From NCBI RefSeq assembly GCF_017808105.1, contig NZ_JADBHF010000011.1, forward strand, positions 62,001 through 126,000: a stretch of 64,000 bases of DNA, given 5' to 3'. The position numbers were made by a program, and so were the translations under genes. This DNA comes from Brevibacterium renqingii. Lineage in GTDB: Bacteria; Actinomycetota; Actinomycetes; Actinomycetales; Brevibacteriaceae. Below, piece by piece: positions 16,545 through 24,852 of the stretch (positions are counted from its first letter, which is position 1; each line of letters opens with the position of its first letter). The notes under the pieces are model-generated. The model was given only the letters and a program-made list of their open reading frames with translations. It had not been told where the DNA came from and searched no databases.

Positions 16545-17405
16545 TCACAGTGCTTCGACGATCTCGACGAGCCGGTCCGGGGCGTTTGTGATGATCCCAT
16601 CGGCTCCGGACTCGATGGCCCGGCGCATGTCGGCGACCTCATCGACGGTCCACACGAGGCTCGACATGCCCGATTCATGCACGCAGCGGAGGAAATCGGC
16701 ATCTGCGGCGATGAATTCGGGGTTGACCTGGTCGACCCACTCGGAGAAGGCCTGGAGTTCGTCCGGACACGGGCGCCCGAGCACGCCGACGGGGATCTCC
16801 GGGGCGAGCGCATGGAATTCGCGCACGAATGCCCAATCAGCCGACTGGATGACGAGCATCCCGGCAGCCAGTGCCCGCTCGAGATAGTTCGGCAGGGCTC
16901 TCAGCGAGGCGACGATCGCCTCGGCGATTCCCGGATAGCGTTCGGGGTGCTTGACCTCGAGCAGGAGCCCTGTGCGGGTGTCGTGGACGAGGGCGAGCAC
17001 CTCCGCGAGGCGGGGCACGCGGATTCCGGCGAACTCCTCACCCTTCCATCGGCCCGCGTCGAGCGCGGCGATCTGGGCCGCGTCCATTCCGGCGATGCTG
17101 CGGTCGGTGCGATCCGGGTAGAGCGTGCGAACGTCCGTGGTGCGGTCGACGGTGGTGTCGTGCATGATGACGAGCTCACCGTCGGCGCTCATGTGGACGT
17201 CGGTCTCGATCATGTCCGCGCCCTGGTCGATCCCGGCCAGGAACGCCGGGATGGTGTTCTCCGGCCACTCCTCGGACGCGCCTCGGTGTGCGATGACCAA
17301 CGGTGGGACGTGGGTGCGGACGGCGTCGGCGATGCTCTGAGAGGTGGGGTCGACGGTGTGTGGGAACGCGGATCCGGCAGTGGGTGTCACGAGGGTGATG
17401 GGCAT
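16545..17405 (-). CDS. Glycerophosphodiester phosphodiesterase
   Basis: A 286-residue GDPD-family TIM barrel that hydrolyses glycerophosphodiesters to glycerol-3-phosphate and an alcohol. The catalytic N-terminal block IAHRGASEEWPENTIPAFLAGIDQGADMIETDVHMSADGELVIMHD holds the two essential His and the metal-binding Glu/Asp residues, and the late WTVDEVADMRRAIESGADGIITNAPDRL block is typical. There is no signal peptide, so it is probably cytoplasmic. GGAG before the ATG supports the start. The gene converges with the PPOX-like gene. Confidence 0.94.
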   Translation of the reverse strand: MPITLVTPTAGSAFPHTVDPTSQSIADAVRTHVPPLVIAHRGASEEWPENTIPAFLAGIDQGADMIETDVHMSADGELVIMHDTTVDRTTDVRTLYPDRTDRSIAGMDAAQIAALDAGRWKGEEFAGIRVPRLAEVLALVHDTRTGLLLEVKHPERYPGIAEAIVASLRALPNYLERALAAGMLVIQSADWAFVREFHALAPEIPVGVLGRPCPDELQAFSEWVDQVNPEFIAADADFLRCVHESGMSSLVWTVDEVADMRRAIESGADGIITNAPDRLVEIVEAL

Positions 17406-17744
17406 GTGAGGACTCCTCCACGAAGACTGCGAGGGTGGTGATCGGGGGTCCGTTCCGGCGTCCGATCGTGCAGTTCGATGGCGGCCAGACTAGTCGGCAC
17501 GATCGAGTTTCCGATGATATGCGCATGGACACCACGTGAATCCTGGCGGTGCTTGAGCTGCACGTTCCCTTCGCTGTTCCTCCATCGCCGCCGTCCCTCG
17601 GACCTGTGGTCGTGCGCACCTCAATGAGGGGTCGATGTCTGCGCGGTTCGGTGGCAGGTGGCAGACTGGAGCCAACCACGGACGGAGTTCTCGCGTGTGC
17701 CCCTCCGATCCCCGCAGCTCGATAGCCGAAGGAGGCTCAGTTCG
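17406..17744. other. Intergenic region between glycerophosphodiesterase and symporter genes
   Basis: These 339 bases hold the divergent promoters of the two genes. The last 15 bases contain AAGGAGG, the ribosome-binding site of the symporter. I see no strong hairpin, repeat or RNA motif. Short open frames here have no family resemblance. Confidence 0.5.
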
Positions 17745-19238
17745 ATGGAGATGCTCCAGGGCGTGTTCGACAATGTCAGCACAGTCTCGTCATACATCCT
17801 CGTGGCTGTTCTCATCCCCACAGGTCTGTACTTCACCATTCGCACGGGAGTCGTCCAAGTGCGGCTGCTCCCCGAGATGTTCCGCACGCTGACGGAGCCC
17901 GGCGGACGGGATTCGGAAGGCAACAGGAACATCTCTCCGTTCCGCGCCTTCTCCATCTCGGCGGCTTCACGCGTGGGCACGGCGAACATCGCCGGTGTCG
18001 CTCTGGCGATCTCGCTCGGCGGCCCCGGGGCGATGTTCTGGATGTGGCTGACTGCCATCGTCGGCGGTGCGACGGCCTTCGCCGAGTCCGCTCTCGGTCA
18101 GCTCTACAAGCTCAAGGACGGTCCCAACTTCCGAGGCGGCCCGGCGTACTACATCAGGCACGGGCTGAAGATGAAGTGGCTCGGACTGATCTTCGCCGTG
18201 ATCGTCGCCATCACCTACGGCATCGTGTTCAACACGGTGCAGTCGAACTCCATCGTCGACGCGGTCGGCGCCTCATTCGGCGTCGAGGACTCGAACTTCA
18301 TGTTCACGGCGATCGCGGGGCTGATCATCGCCGTCGGCGCCTATGCGATCTTCGCCGGCGGTGCCAAGCGCATCTCGAACATCTCCGCCTATCTCGTGCC
18401 GTTCATGGCCGGGCTCTACCTGATCGTCGGGATCATCGTCGTGGCGATGAACATCGGCGCCGTGCCGGGCATGATCGCCACGATCTTCTCCGATGCCTTC
18501 AGCATGCACTCGATCGCCGGCGGCACGCTCGGTTCGATCATGCTGGTCGGCGTGCAGCGCGGCCTGTTCTCCAACGAGGCGGGCATCGGCTCCGTTCCGA
18601 ACGCCGCGGCGACAGCGTCGGCCTCGCATCCGGCCAAGCAGGGCTTCGTGCAGGCACTCGGCGTCTACTTCGACACGATCCTCGTGTGCTCGATCACCGC
18701 TTTCATCATCCTGCTGTCGAACCCGGAGTACGGCAGCTCGGCCGAGGGAATCCAGCTGACGCAGACCGCGCTGAGCGGGCAGCTCGGCCAGTGGGCGATC
18801 CACTTCCTCACCTTCGCGATCTTCCTCTTCGCGTTCTCGTCGATCCTCGGCAATTACTACTACGGCGAAGCCAATATCGAGCACCTGACGACGAACAGGA
18901 CGGCTCTGCGCGTGTACCAGTTGATCGTGATGGCCGCGGTGTTCATCGGTGCGATCGCCGCCCTCGATCTCGTCTGGACCGCGGCAGACATCTTCATGGC
19001 CGTCATGGCGCTCATCAACCTCTTCGCCCTGATCCTGCTCTCGCCGCTGGTGTTCACGCTGCTGAAGAACTACATGGACCAGCGCCGTGCCGGACAGGAG
19101 CCGATCTTCCGTCGGGGCGATCTGCCCACATTCAAGTTCATCAACACCGAGGTCGACGCCTGGGACGGCACCGACGAGGTGACCACCGCGCAGTTCTGGC
19201 GGGACCGCGGCAGGAAGGTCCGTGACGACGGTCAGTGA
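17745..19238 (+). CDS. Alanine/glycine:sodium symporter (AGCS family)
   Basis: A 497-residue membrane transporter with about eleven hydrophobic helices. Family signatures are GVVQVRLLPEMFRTL, SRVGTANIAGVALAISLGGPGAMFWMW (about residues 68-95) and GVQRGLFSNEAGIGSVPNAAATA (about 268-290). It should import alanine or glycine with sodium. The ATG of MEMLQG lies eight bases after AAGGAGG; the 29 residues that an earlier start would add do not fit the family. The gene is followed by a strong terminator and is transcribed alone. A link with the glycine-catabolic operon 6 kb away is possible but not shown. Confidence 0.94.
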   Translation: MEMLQGVFDNVSTVSSYILVAVLIPTGLYFTIRTGVVQVRLLPEMFRTLTEPGGRDSEGNRNISPFRAFSISAASRVGTANIAGVALAISLGGPGAMFWMWLTAIVGGATAFAESALGQLYKLKDGPNFRGGPAYYIRHGLKMKWLGLIFAVIVAITYGIVFNTVQSNSIVDAVGASFGVEDSNFMFTAIAGLIIAVGAYAIFAGGAKRISNISAYLVPFMAGLYLIVGIIVVAMNIGAVPGMIATIFSDAFSMHSIAGGTLGSIMLVGVQRGLFSNEAGIGSVPNAAATASASHPAKQGFVQALGVYFDTILVCSITAFIILLSNPEYGSSAEGIQLTQTALSGQLGQWAIHFLTFAIFLFAFSSILGNYYYGEANIEHLTTNRTALRVYQLIVMAAVFIGAIAALDLVWTAADIFMAVMALINLFALILLSPLVFTLLKNYMDQRRAGQEPIFRRGDLPTFKFINTEVDAWDGTDEVTTAQFWRDRGRKVRDDGQ

Positions 19239-19329
19239 CGGCTGCAGTTGCGGTGCGGGCTTCGGCCGGCCCGGACGCGTGTCGACCGCCGACCCAGGCT
19301 CGGCCTTCCCCTGCCCCGCAGACAGGAAG

Positions 19330-19361
19330 AGGCCCGGTGCCGCCTCTGCGGCACCGGGCCT
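19330..19361 (+). terminator. Rho-independent-type hairpin after the AGCS symporter
   Basis: A perfect 14-bp GC-rich stem with a four-base loop (CTCT). No long T-run follows. It sits between convergent symporter and ectD genes and could serve both. Confidence 0.75.
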
Positions 19362-19412
19362 CCTGTGCTGATGCACTCACACTGCGGAGAGGCTCAACGC
19401 TCGTACGAGTTC

Positions 19413-20321
19413 TCAGCGACCGGCCGGTGTGAAGTCCGTGCTGCCGACGAACTCCGGCCGCGGCTTCGGCGCGGCAAAGGGTTCCACGCAGGCGTTCTCC
19501 ACCGAGTTGTACACGATGAAGATGTTCGAGCGTGAGTACGGTGTGACGTTGCCGTTCGAAGCGTGCATGCAGTTGGAGTCGAACATGATCGCTCCCCCGG
19601 CGGCGCCTTCGAGCACATCGATTCCAAATTCGTCGGCGAATTCACTGAGCGTCTGACGGTCCGGGGTGCCTGCGCCCTGCATGATCAGAGACTTCCGATA
19701 GTTGTCCTCGGGAGTGCCTCCCACACAGCTGATGTAGCGTTTATGCGAGCCGGGCATGATCATCAGGGGACCATTGAACGAGTAGTTGTCCGTCAGCGAC
19801 AGTGAGATGCTCACCGCACGGGGAGCGGGCATTCCGTCCTCCGCATGCCAGGTCTCGAAGTCGGAATGCCAGGAGAACTCCTTGCCGACGAATCCAGGCT
19901 TGTAGTTGATCCGGCTCTGATGGATGTAGACATCCGATCCGAGGATCTGACGTGCACGATCGACGAGTCGCGGATCGTTCGCGATCTTCCTGAAGATCTC
20001 ATTGGTGCGATGGATGTCGAAGATCGACCGGACTTCGTCGGACTTCGCCTCGACGACCGTGCGCTCATCGGCCTTCACCTGAGGGTCGTGCGAAAGCCTG
20101 TGGAGTTCATCAGTGAAGAGAGTCAGTTCTTCGTGCGTGATGAGCTGATCGATCGTGAGATAGCCCGTGTCCTCGAAATGCTTGAGCTCCGTCGCCTCGA
20201 GGGGACCATCGTCGGGGGAACCGAAGACGATCGGACCCGTGCGCGGGAGGACCTCAGTGGCCTCACCGGAGCGAGTCGGATAGAGATCTGTGGCGGTGGT
20301 TGCAGTTGACACTGCTGTCAT
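19413..20321 (-). CDS. ectD: Ectoine 5-hydroxylase EctD
   Basis: A 302-residue Fe(II)/2-oxoglutarate dioxygenase that converts ectoine to 5-hydroxyectoine. The iron ligands are visible in FSWHSDFETWH (His and Asp) and in MHASNGN (second His), in a frame that matches EctD along its length (DNYSFNGPLMIMPGSHKRYISCVG; RSNIFIVYNSVEN). GGAAGGAG lies so close to the first of two adjacent ATGs that the second ATG, used here, has better spacing. EctD normally ends the ectABC operon; here a secreted-protein gene and a terminator separate it, so it probably has its own promoter. Confidence 0.96.
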   Translation of the reverse strand: MTAVSTATTATDLYPTRSGEATEVLPRTGPIVFGSPDDGPLEATELKHFEDTGYLTIDQLITHEELTLFTDELHRLSHDPQVKADERTVVEAKSDEVRSIFDIHRTNEIFRKIANDPRLVDRARQILGSDVYIHQSRINYKPGFVGKEFSWHSDFETWHAEDGMPAPRAVSISLSLTDNYSFNGPLMIMPGSHKRYISCVGGTPEDNYRKSLIMQGAGTPDRQTLSEFADEFGIDVLEGAAGGAIMFDSNCMHASNGNVTPYSRSNIFIVYNSVENACVEPFAAPKPRPEFVGSTDFTPAGR

Positions 20322-20456
20322 CATTTCTCCTTCCTTCGCTATGTGCCGACTGCCAGGCGGTGTCGTGACCGCTTATCGACCTGGCAAATCGGCTTGTGCG
20401 GCCACCGTAACAGGAGGACGTTCCCGGTGGTAGTCCGGTCAGAGCCAGAACAGCGA

Positions 20457-20512
20457 GACCGGCACTTTCGGGGCGATTCATTTCTGGTGGGTCGCCCCCG
20501 AAAGTGCCGGTC
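20457..20512. repeat. Perfect 17-bp inverted repeat between ectD and the secreted-protein gene
   Basis: Arms 20457-20473 and 20496-20512 are perfectly complementary around a 22-base loop. The stem lies 13 bases after the stop of the secreted-protein gene, so it can terminate that transcript. There is no T-run, and a loop this long is unusual for a simple terminator. Confidence 0.75.
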
Positions 20513-20525
20513 ATTCATGCGACGG

Positions 20526-21236
20526 TCAGCGTTTGACCGACTTCGACGTGGCCCCGGTCGCCCAGCTGATCTGACTGAAAGTCACGCGGTAGGTCTTCTT
20601 GGTCTTCGACTTCACCTTGTACGTGGCCTTGCCCTTCTTCGCGGTGACCGTTTTCAAGGTCTTCCACTTGCTTCCGGATTTGACCTGGAACTTCACCTTC
20701 GGGTTGTAGGTGACTTTGCCGTACTTCTCCGGGTTGTAGACCTTCGTCTTCGAGGTCAGCGTGACGGTCTTGCCGCTGCGTTTGGTTGACAGCGAGGCGT
20801 AGGCCTTGCCGCGAACGTAGAAGTAGCCCTTGGTGTAGTCGGTGCGGGCGTACCAATAGGAGTTATAGTCCGCATCGTCATAGTCCGCATCAATCTCCGA
20901 CGGGCCGATCCTGTATTTTCCGAGGCCCTCAAGACTCGGGCAGATCATTGCCCTGTCTTTGTCGTAGGGCCGCGAATAAGTACCGAAGAATGCTGTTGTC
21001 GAGTTCCCATAGCGGCCAGCGATGTCGGCATCGACGGACCAGGAGTCCACGTTCTTCTTCTTGTACTTCATATGCACGTCGAAGTACTTGCAATCAGAGT
21101 TGGCAATCACCATATTCTTGGCAGACAGCTTCGTGACGTCGAACGACATCTTGGCTGCCTCGGCGGAAACTGCTGGGCCGATGGCGAGAGCAACTGCGGC
21201 GACCGAAGCCACGAGGGCTCGTTTGAGGAACTTCAT
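20526..21236 (-). CDS. Secreted protein of unknown function
   Basis: A 236-residue exported protein. MKFLKRALVASVAAVALAIG...SAEA is a typical Sec signal peptide with cleavage expected near residue 27 (AEA-AK). The mature part is rich in Lys, Thr, Ser and Tyr and poor in Cys, and has beta-strand-like alternation. Its second half (about residues 150-230) has repeated short K-x-T/V-strand segments (GKTVTLTSKTKVYNP, GKVTYNPKVKFQVKSGSK, KTLKTVTAKKGKATYKVKSKTK), like the beta-repeat tails of Gram-positive secreted proteins. GGAG at six bases supports the start. The gene lies between ectC and ectD and is flanked by palindromes on both sides, which suggests insertion. Confidence 0.8.
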   Translation of the reverse strand: MKFLKRALVASVAAVALAIGPAVSAEAAKMSFDVTKLSAKNMVIANSDCKYFDVHMKYKKKNVDSWSVDADIAGRYGNSTTAFFGTYSRPYDKDRAMICPSLEGLGKYRIGPSEIDADYDDADYNSYWYARTDYTKGYFYVRGKAYASLSTKRSGKTVTLTSKTKVYNPEKYGKVTYNPKVKFQVKSGSKWKTLKTVTAKKGKATYKVKSKTKKTYRVTFSQISWATGATSKSVKR

Positions 21237-21424
21237 AGAGACTCCAACTGAAGAGGGGACGAAAGAGATGCCTGAGTTGGAGTCAATGAGAGTGGAGTCG
21301 GCAACGACAGGTTACGAAACTTGAAAGTTGTATGACCGAACAATACCACGCATGAAGTCAGCTCGGAGCAGATTGTCGGCGACGGAACGAGCACGTGCAG
21401 TCGCCTTGGAGAAGCCGGCAGCCG

Positions 21425-21495
21425 CGTTTGTGGTCACTGAGCCGAGGCATATCTGCGATTTCGGCGGACCCTCCTCGGCGGAGTGACCACAAACG
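21425..21495. repeat. Dispersed intergenic palindrome, GTTTGTGGTCACT family, copy 1
   Basis: Arms 21425-21447 and 21473-21495 (23 bases each) pair except for two adjacent bases. The outer arm CGTTTGTGGTCACT and the inner CCGAGG recur in the palindrome at 63259-63329. It lies between the promoter side of the secreted-protein gene and the terminator of ectC. Confidence 0.8.
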
Positions 21496-21546
21496 ACAGG
21501 CTGCACACGCGTGTGACACCGCTCCAGGCGCAGCCCACATCACAAA

Positions 21547-21576
21547 GGCGGCCCGAGCGAATACGCTCGGGCCGCC
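21547..21576 (-). terminator. Terminator hairpin after ectC
   Basis: A perfect 13-bp GC-rich stem with a four-base loop lies 18 bases downstream of the ectC stop. It should end the ectABC transcript before the secreted-protein and ectD genes. Confidence 0.8.
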
Positions 21577-21594
21577 TCGGCGGGTGAAGGATGA

Positions 21595-22002
21595 TCAGCT
21601 CACGGGTGCTTCTTCGTCTTCGACGATCAGCGGGTAGACGCCGTTCTCATCGTGGACCTCGCGGCCGGTGACCGGAGGATTGAACACGCAGGCCATGCGC
21701 AGCTCCTCTTCGGCGACCACGGTGTGCTTCTCGTGACCGTCGAGCAGGTACATGACACCGTCGTGGAGCGGGTACTCCTTACCGGTCTCCTGGTCGGTCA
21801 GCGTTCCCTTGCCCTGCACGCAGTACACGGCTTCGACGTGGTTCTGGTAGTGGAACGTCGAGGTGGTTCCCGCATAGATCACCGTGTCGTGGAACGAGAA
21901 GCCGACGCGCTCCTTGCCGAGCACCATGCGGCGGCTGCGCCAGGTCTCGGACTTGATGTCGCGGTCGGTGTCATTGAGGTCATCGCGGTTGACTACGTAC
22001 AT
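21595..22002 (-). CDS. ectC: L-ectoine synthase EctC
   Basis: A 135-residue cupin enzyme that cyclises N-gamma-acetyl-diaminobutyrate to ectoine. The cupin segments are clear (TSTFHYQNHVEAVYCVQGKGTLTD, about residues 47-70; LLDGHEKHTV, about 86-95), and the N-terminal MYVVNRDDLNDTDRDIKSETWRSRRM is characteristic of EctC. The acidic C-terminal tail is usual. AAAGGACC precedes the ATG. It is the last gene of ectA-ectB-ectC, 95 bases after ectB. Confidence 0.97.
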   Translation of the reverse strand: MYVVNRDDLNDTDRDIKSETWRSRRMVLGKERVGFSFHDTVIYAGTTSTFHYQNHVEAVYCVQGKGTLTDQETGKEYPLHDGVMYLLDGHEKHTVVAEEELRMACVFNPPVTGREVHDENGVYPLIVEDEEAPVS

Positions 22003-22097
22003 TCGTGGTCCTTTCAGTGAAGTTCATGGAGTTCAGGGGTGCCGTCATGCGGCGGGCCGGCGCCACTGCTGCGGCGCCGGCCCGGACAGAGCTGAGA

Positions 22098-23390
22098 TCA
22101 GGCCAGGACGGCCTCGGCGGCGGGAGCGAACTTGAGCACTCCGGCCTCGATGATGTCGAGCCCGGCCTGCAGATCGCGCGAGTCGATCGTCAGCGCCGGC
22201 ATGATCTTGATGACCTCGTCCTCGGGACCCGAGGTCTCAAGGAGCAGGCCGTTGTCGAAGGCGTAGGCGGCGACCTTCTCGGCCACCTCGGTGTCCTCGA
22301 AGTGAAGCCCGGCCAGCAGACCGCGTCCGCGGATCGATGCGCCCTCGGCCTTCTCGACGATGGTGTCGAGGCGCTGGTGCAGCTCGGCGATCGTGTCGGC
22401 GAGCTGGTTCTGGAAGTCGTTGTCGGCCCAGAAGTTCTTGATCGCAGCGGTCGCGGTGACGAACGCGGGGTTGTTTCCGCGGAACGTGCCGTTGTGCTCG
22501 CCCGGCTCCCAGACGTCGAGCTCGGGACGGAACAGGGTCAGCGCCATGGGCAGACCCGATCCGGAGATCGACTTCGAGAGGCAGACGATGTCGGGCTCGA
22601 TGCCGGCCTCTTCGAAGCTGAAGAAGGAACCGGTGCGGCCGCAGCCGGCCTGCACGTCATCGACGATGAGGAGGATGTCGTGCTTTTTCGTCAGCTCCGA
22701 CAGTGCGCGCAGCCACTCGGCCCGAGCGGCACGGAGTCCGCCCTCGCCCTGCACGGTCTCGACGATGACGGCAGCGGGCTTGTCGACGCCCGAGCCCGAG
22801 TCCTCGAGGACCTTCTCCAGCCACAGGAAGTCCGGGATCTCGCCGTCGAAGTAGTCGTCGTACGGGATCTTCGAGCTGTTGGTCAGCGGGATGCCTGCGC
22901 CTTCGCGCTTCATCGAGTTGCCGGTCACCGACAGCGATCCCAGCGTCATGCCGTGGAAGGCGTTGGTGAAGGAGAGCATGTGCTGACGTCCCGTGACCTT
23001 GCGGGCCAGCTTGAGGGCGGCCTCGACGGTGTTGGTGCCCGTCGGTCCGGGGAACATGATGGAGTAGTCGAGCCCACGCGGCTTGAGGATGAGGTCCTGG
23101 AAGGTCTCGAGGAACTCACGCTTGGCCGGCGTCTTCATGTCCATCGAGTGCAGCACGGCTCCCGACTGCAGGTATTCGATCAGCGGGTTCATCACGACAG
23201 GGTTGTTGTGCCCGTAGTTGAGCGCACCGGCGCCGGAGAAGAAGTCGAGGTATTCGTTGCCGTCCTCGTCCCACTGCTTCGCGCCCAGCGAGCGGGCGAA
23301 GGTGGCGGGCCAGGAGCGGCAGTAGCTGCGAACGGCGGATTCGCGAGTTTCGAAGATATCGGGCTTGGCAGGTGTGGAGCTTTCGGTCAT
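22098..23390 (-). CDS. ectB: Diaminobutyrate-2-oxoglutarate transaminase EctB
   Basis: A 430-residue class-III PLP aminotransferase that makes L-2,4-diaminobutyrate from aspartate semialdehyde. Family blocks are [52 protein letters not shown] (PLP-pyridine Asp) and [14 protein letters not shown] with the Schiff-base Lys. The start is the ATG of MTESST, preceded by AAAGGA; a start 13 codons earlier is unlikely. It lies 155 bases after ectA in the operon, a rather wide gap. Confidence 0.97.
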   Translation of the reverse strand: MTESSTPAKPDIFETRESAVRSYCRSWPATFARSLGAKQWDEDGNEYLDFFSGAGALNYGHNNPVVMNPLIEYLQSGAVLHSMDMKTPAKREFLETFQDLILKPRGLDYSIMFPGPTGTNTVEAALKLARKVTGRQHMLSFTNAFHGMTLGSLSVTGNSMKREGAGIPLTNSSKIPYDDYFDGEIPDFLWLEKVLEDSGSGVDKPAAVIVETVQGEGGLRAARAEWLRALSELTKKHDILLIVDDVQAGCGRTGSFFSFEEAGIEPDIVCLSKSISGSGLPMALTLFRPELDVWEPGEHNGTFRGNNPAFVTATAAIKNFWADNDFQNQLADTIAELHQRLDTIVEKAEGASIRGRGLLAGLHFEDTEVAEKVAAYAFDNGLLLETSGPEDEVIKIMPALTIDSRDLQAGLDIIEAGVLKFAPAAEAVLA

Positions 23391-23545
23391 CACTGGAGTC
23401 CTTTCGACTTCTTGATTGTGCGTCTGCACTTATGCAGGCGCCGAGGCGGTGGCCGCAACCGCTCATCGCGGGCAGTCGCTTCCGCCTCCTGACGCCGAGC
23501 GCTTCCCTTGATGCAGGGCTCCGCGCGACGCCGTGGTGTGGCTCG

Positions 23546-24040
23546 TTACAGCGGTGCGATCTCGTAGAGGTATTCGGTGTCGTGGCCGTCCGGGTAAAGG
23601 TCCGGGGTGAACAGCGGTCGACGGTCGAAACCTGCTCCGCGCTGTTCGGCGAACGCCTGGAACAGACGGTTCGAGGCCGCGTTGTCATCGGTGATCGTCG
23701 TCTCCAAGCGGAGAGCGCCGGTCCGATCGGCCAGTTCGTGGAGCATGGTCGATGCGAGTCCGTGGCCACGGAACTTCTCGTCGACGGCGACCTGCCAGAT
23801 CATCAGGGTGTCCGGATTCTCCGGACGGGTGTACCCGGTGATGAAGCCGGCGGGCTCTCCGTCGATCCGCGCAATCACCGAGGTCTCCGCGAAGTCGCGG
23901 CACCACAGCAGGTACGAGTACGAGGAGTTCAGATCGAGCACGGCTGTGTCTTTCGCGAGCCGCCATAGATGTTGTCCGTCCTCCAGCTCGGGAGTACGAA
24001 CGTCGGTTTGCGTCTTCGGTTCAGCGAGTGCGTTTCTCAC
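23546..24040 (-). CDS. ectA: L-2,4-diaminobutyric acid acetyltransferase EctA
   Basis: A 164-residue GNAT acetyltransferase that transfers acetyl from acetyl-CoA to diaminobutyrate. The acetyl-CoA motif is WQVAVDEKFRGHGLASTMLHELADR (about residues 93-117), preceded by VIARIDGEPAGFITGYTRPENPDTL, both characteristic of EctA. The long open frame continues upstream, but the homologous part begins near the GTG chosen here, which is also seven bases after a -10 hexamer with a TTGACG -35, so the message is probably leaderless. The length is right for the family. Confidence 0.95.
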   Translation of the reverse strand: MRNALAEPKTQTDVRTPELEDGQHLWRLAKDTAVLDLNSSYSYLLWCRDFAETSVIARIDGEPAGFITGYTRPENPDTLMIWQVAVDEKFRGHGLASTMLHELADRTGALRLETTITDDNAASNRLFQAFAEQRGAGFDRRPLFTPDLYPDGHDTEYLYEIAPL

Positions 24041-24047
24041 GCCAACA

Positions 24048-24075
24048 AACCTAACGGGATGAGATCGAGCGTCAA
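24048..24075 (-). promoter_or_regulatory. Promoter of ectABC (TTGACG-16-TAGGTT), leaderless
   Basis: On the minus strand TTGACG and TAGGTT are separated by 16 bases, and seven bases later comes the GTG of ectA. This both explains the start codon and predicts a transcript without a leader. Confidence 0.65.
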
Positions 24076-24210
24076 CCCCACAACCATCGATTACGGGGCA
24101 CTTTCGCAACCATCGTCGCGAACCACCGACATGTAACGAACCCGGTCTTCCCCATGGCATCTCTGGGATGTGACGGGGCACTCCTTCGCGCTCATTCCGG
24201 GCTGGAGCTT

Positions 24211-24226
24211 CGTTATCGTTTCGTTA
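24211..24226 (-). promoter_or_regulatory. Direct-repeat site TAACGAAACGATAACG upstream of ectA
   Basis: Two TAACG half-sites 11 bases apart (one helical turn) lie about 135 bases upstream of the ectA promoter. The identical 16 bases occur at 50586-50601, in the same orientation relative to the downstream gene. A further single TAACGAA lies at about 24134, on the opposite strand. Direct repeats with this period are typical of OmpR-family response regulators such as MtrA, which is linked to osmoregulation in corynebacteria; the link is inference. Confidence 0.5.
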
Positions 24227-24229
24227 CAT

Positions 24230-24608
24230 TTGCGCCGGCCTGGAACAGCGGTTCCACGTGTTCCATGTCACTTGGACGGAATTGGGACAGCAAGCAGGCT
24301 TGTCAGTTTGCGCGGGGATTTCGGCGCAGTTCCACGCGCTGTTCCGGGGCCTGAATCCGGAAGGCGACGCGGGCGGCGGCCCCGAGGCGGACCGGAGGAG
24401 GACCGGGCAGCGGCCGGAGCATCGCCCGGCGGCGGCCCGGAGTGGACCGGGCGGCGGCCCGGGGTGGGCCAGGCAGTACATTCGGGCCTCGGCTGCAACC
24501 GGCCCTTCGGCGTCTTAAGTGGTCGTTTTGGGCTGGGCCCACCTGCGGAAAATCCGCCCATTTCTCCCACCTAAGCGCCCCACAGACGGGGCTGATGCGT
24601 CAGCACCG
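24230..24608. other. Non-coding GC-rich stretch upstream of the ectoine operon
   Basis: No gene is supported here. About 24365-24475 is a patch of degenerate GGCGGCCCG/GGACCGGGC repeats that opens long but meaningless frames on both strands. 24530-24600 is less GC-rich and leads into the palindrome at 24609. Confidence 0.6.
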
Positions 24609-24669
24609 AAACAGCGGTCACGTTCGGATACTTTCCAGCGAGAAAAGTATCCGAACGTGACCGCTGTTT
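24609..24669. repeat. Perfect 26-bp intergenic palindrome with conserved loop, copy 1
   Basis: Arms 24609-24634 and 24644-24669 pair without a mismatch around the nine-base loop CCAGCGAGA. The inner stem and loop are nearly identical to the palindrome at 31732-31782, while the outer arms differ in a paired fashion. Confidence 0.85.
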
Positions 24670-24678
24670 GAGGATGAG

Positions 24679-24760
24679 GCACCCTGCGAGGGCCTCCCCC
24701 GCCGAGGCTCCCCCGGTGGGCACCCTGCGAGGGCCTCCCCCGCTGAGGCTCCCCCGGTGG
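24679..24760. repeat. Two 41-bp tandem repeats plus degenerate copies
   Basis: Units 24679-24719 and 24720-24760 differ at a single base. Shorter derivatives (CCGAGGCACCCTGCG) continue to about 24835, close to the sdaA stop codon. The units are non-coding and C-rich. Confidence 0.85.
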
Positions 24761-24852
24761 ACCTGCCCCGCCGAGGCACCCTGCGAGGTCTGCCCCGCTG
24801 AGGCACCCCTGCCGAGGCACCCTGCGGGGTCACTCCCGCGCCGAGACCGGGC

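Noticed and set aside
17406-17744. Possible RNA regulator upstream of the AGCS symporter
   Set aside because: Looked for a glycine-type aptamer like that before gcvP; the GGGAGAG and CUCUCAGGC motifs are absent.
24365-24475. GGCGGCCCG-rich patch considered as coding sequence
   Set aside because: Open in several frames at once with Gly/Pro/Arg-only products; no start signal. Better seen as a degenerate repeat.
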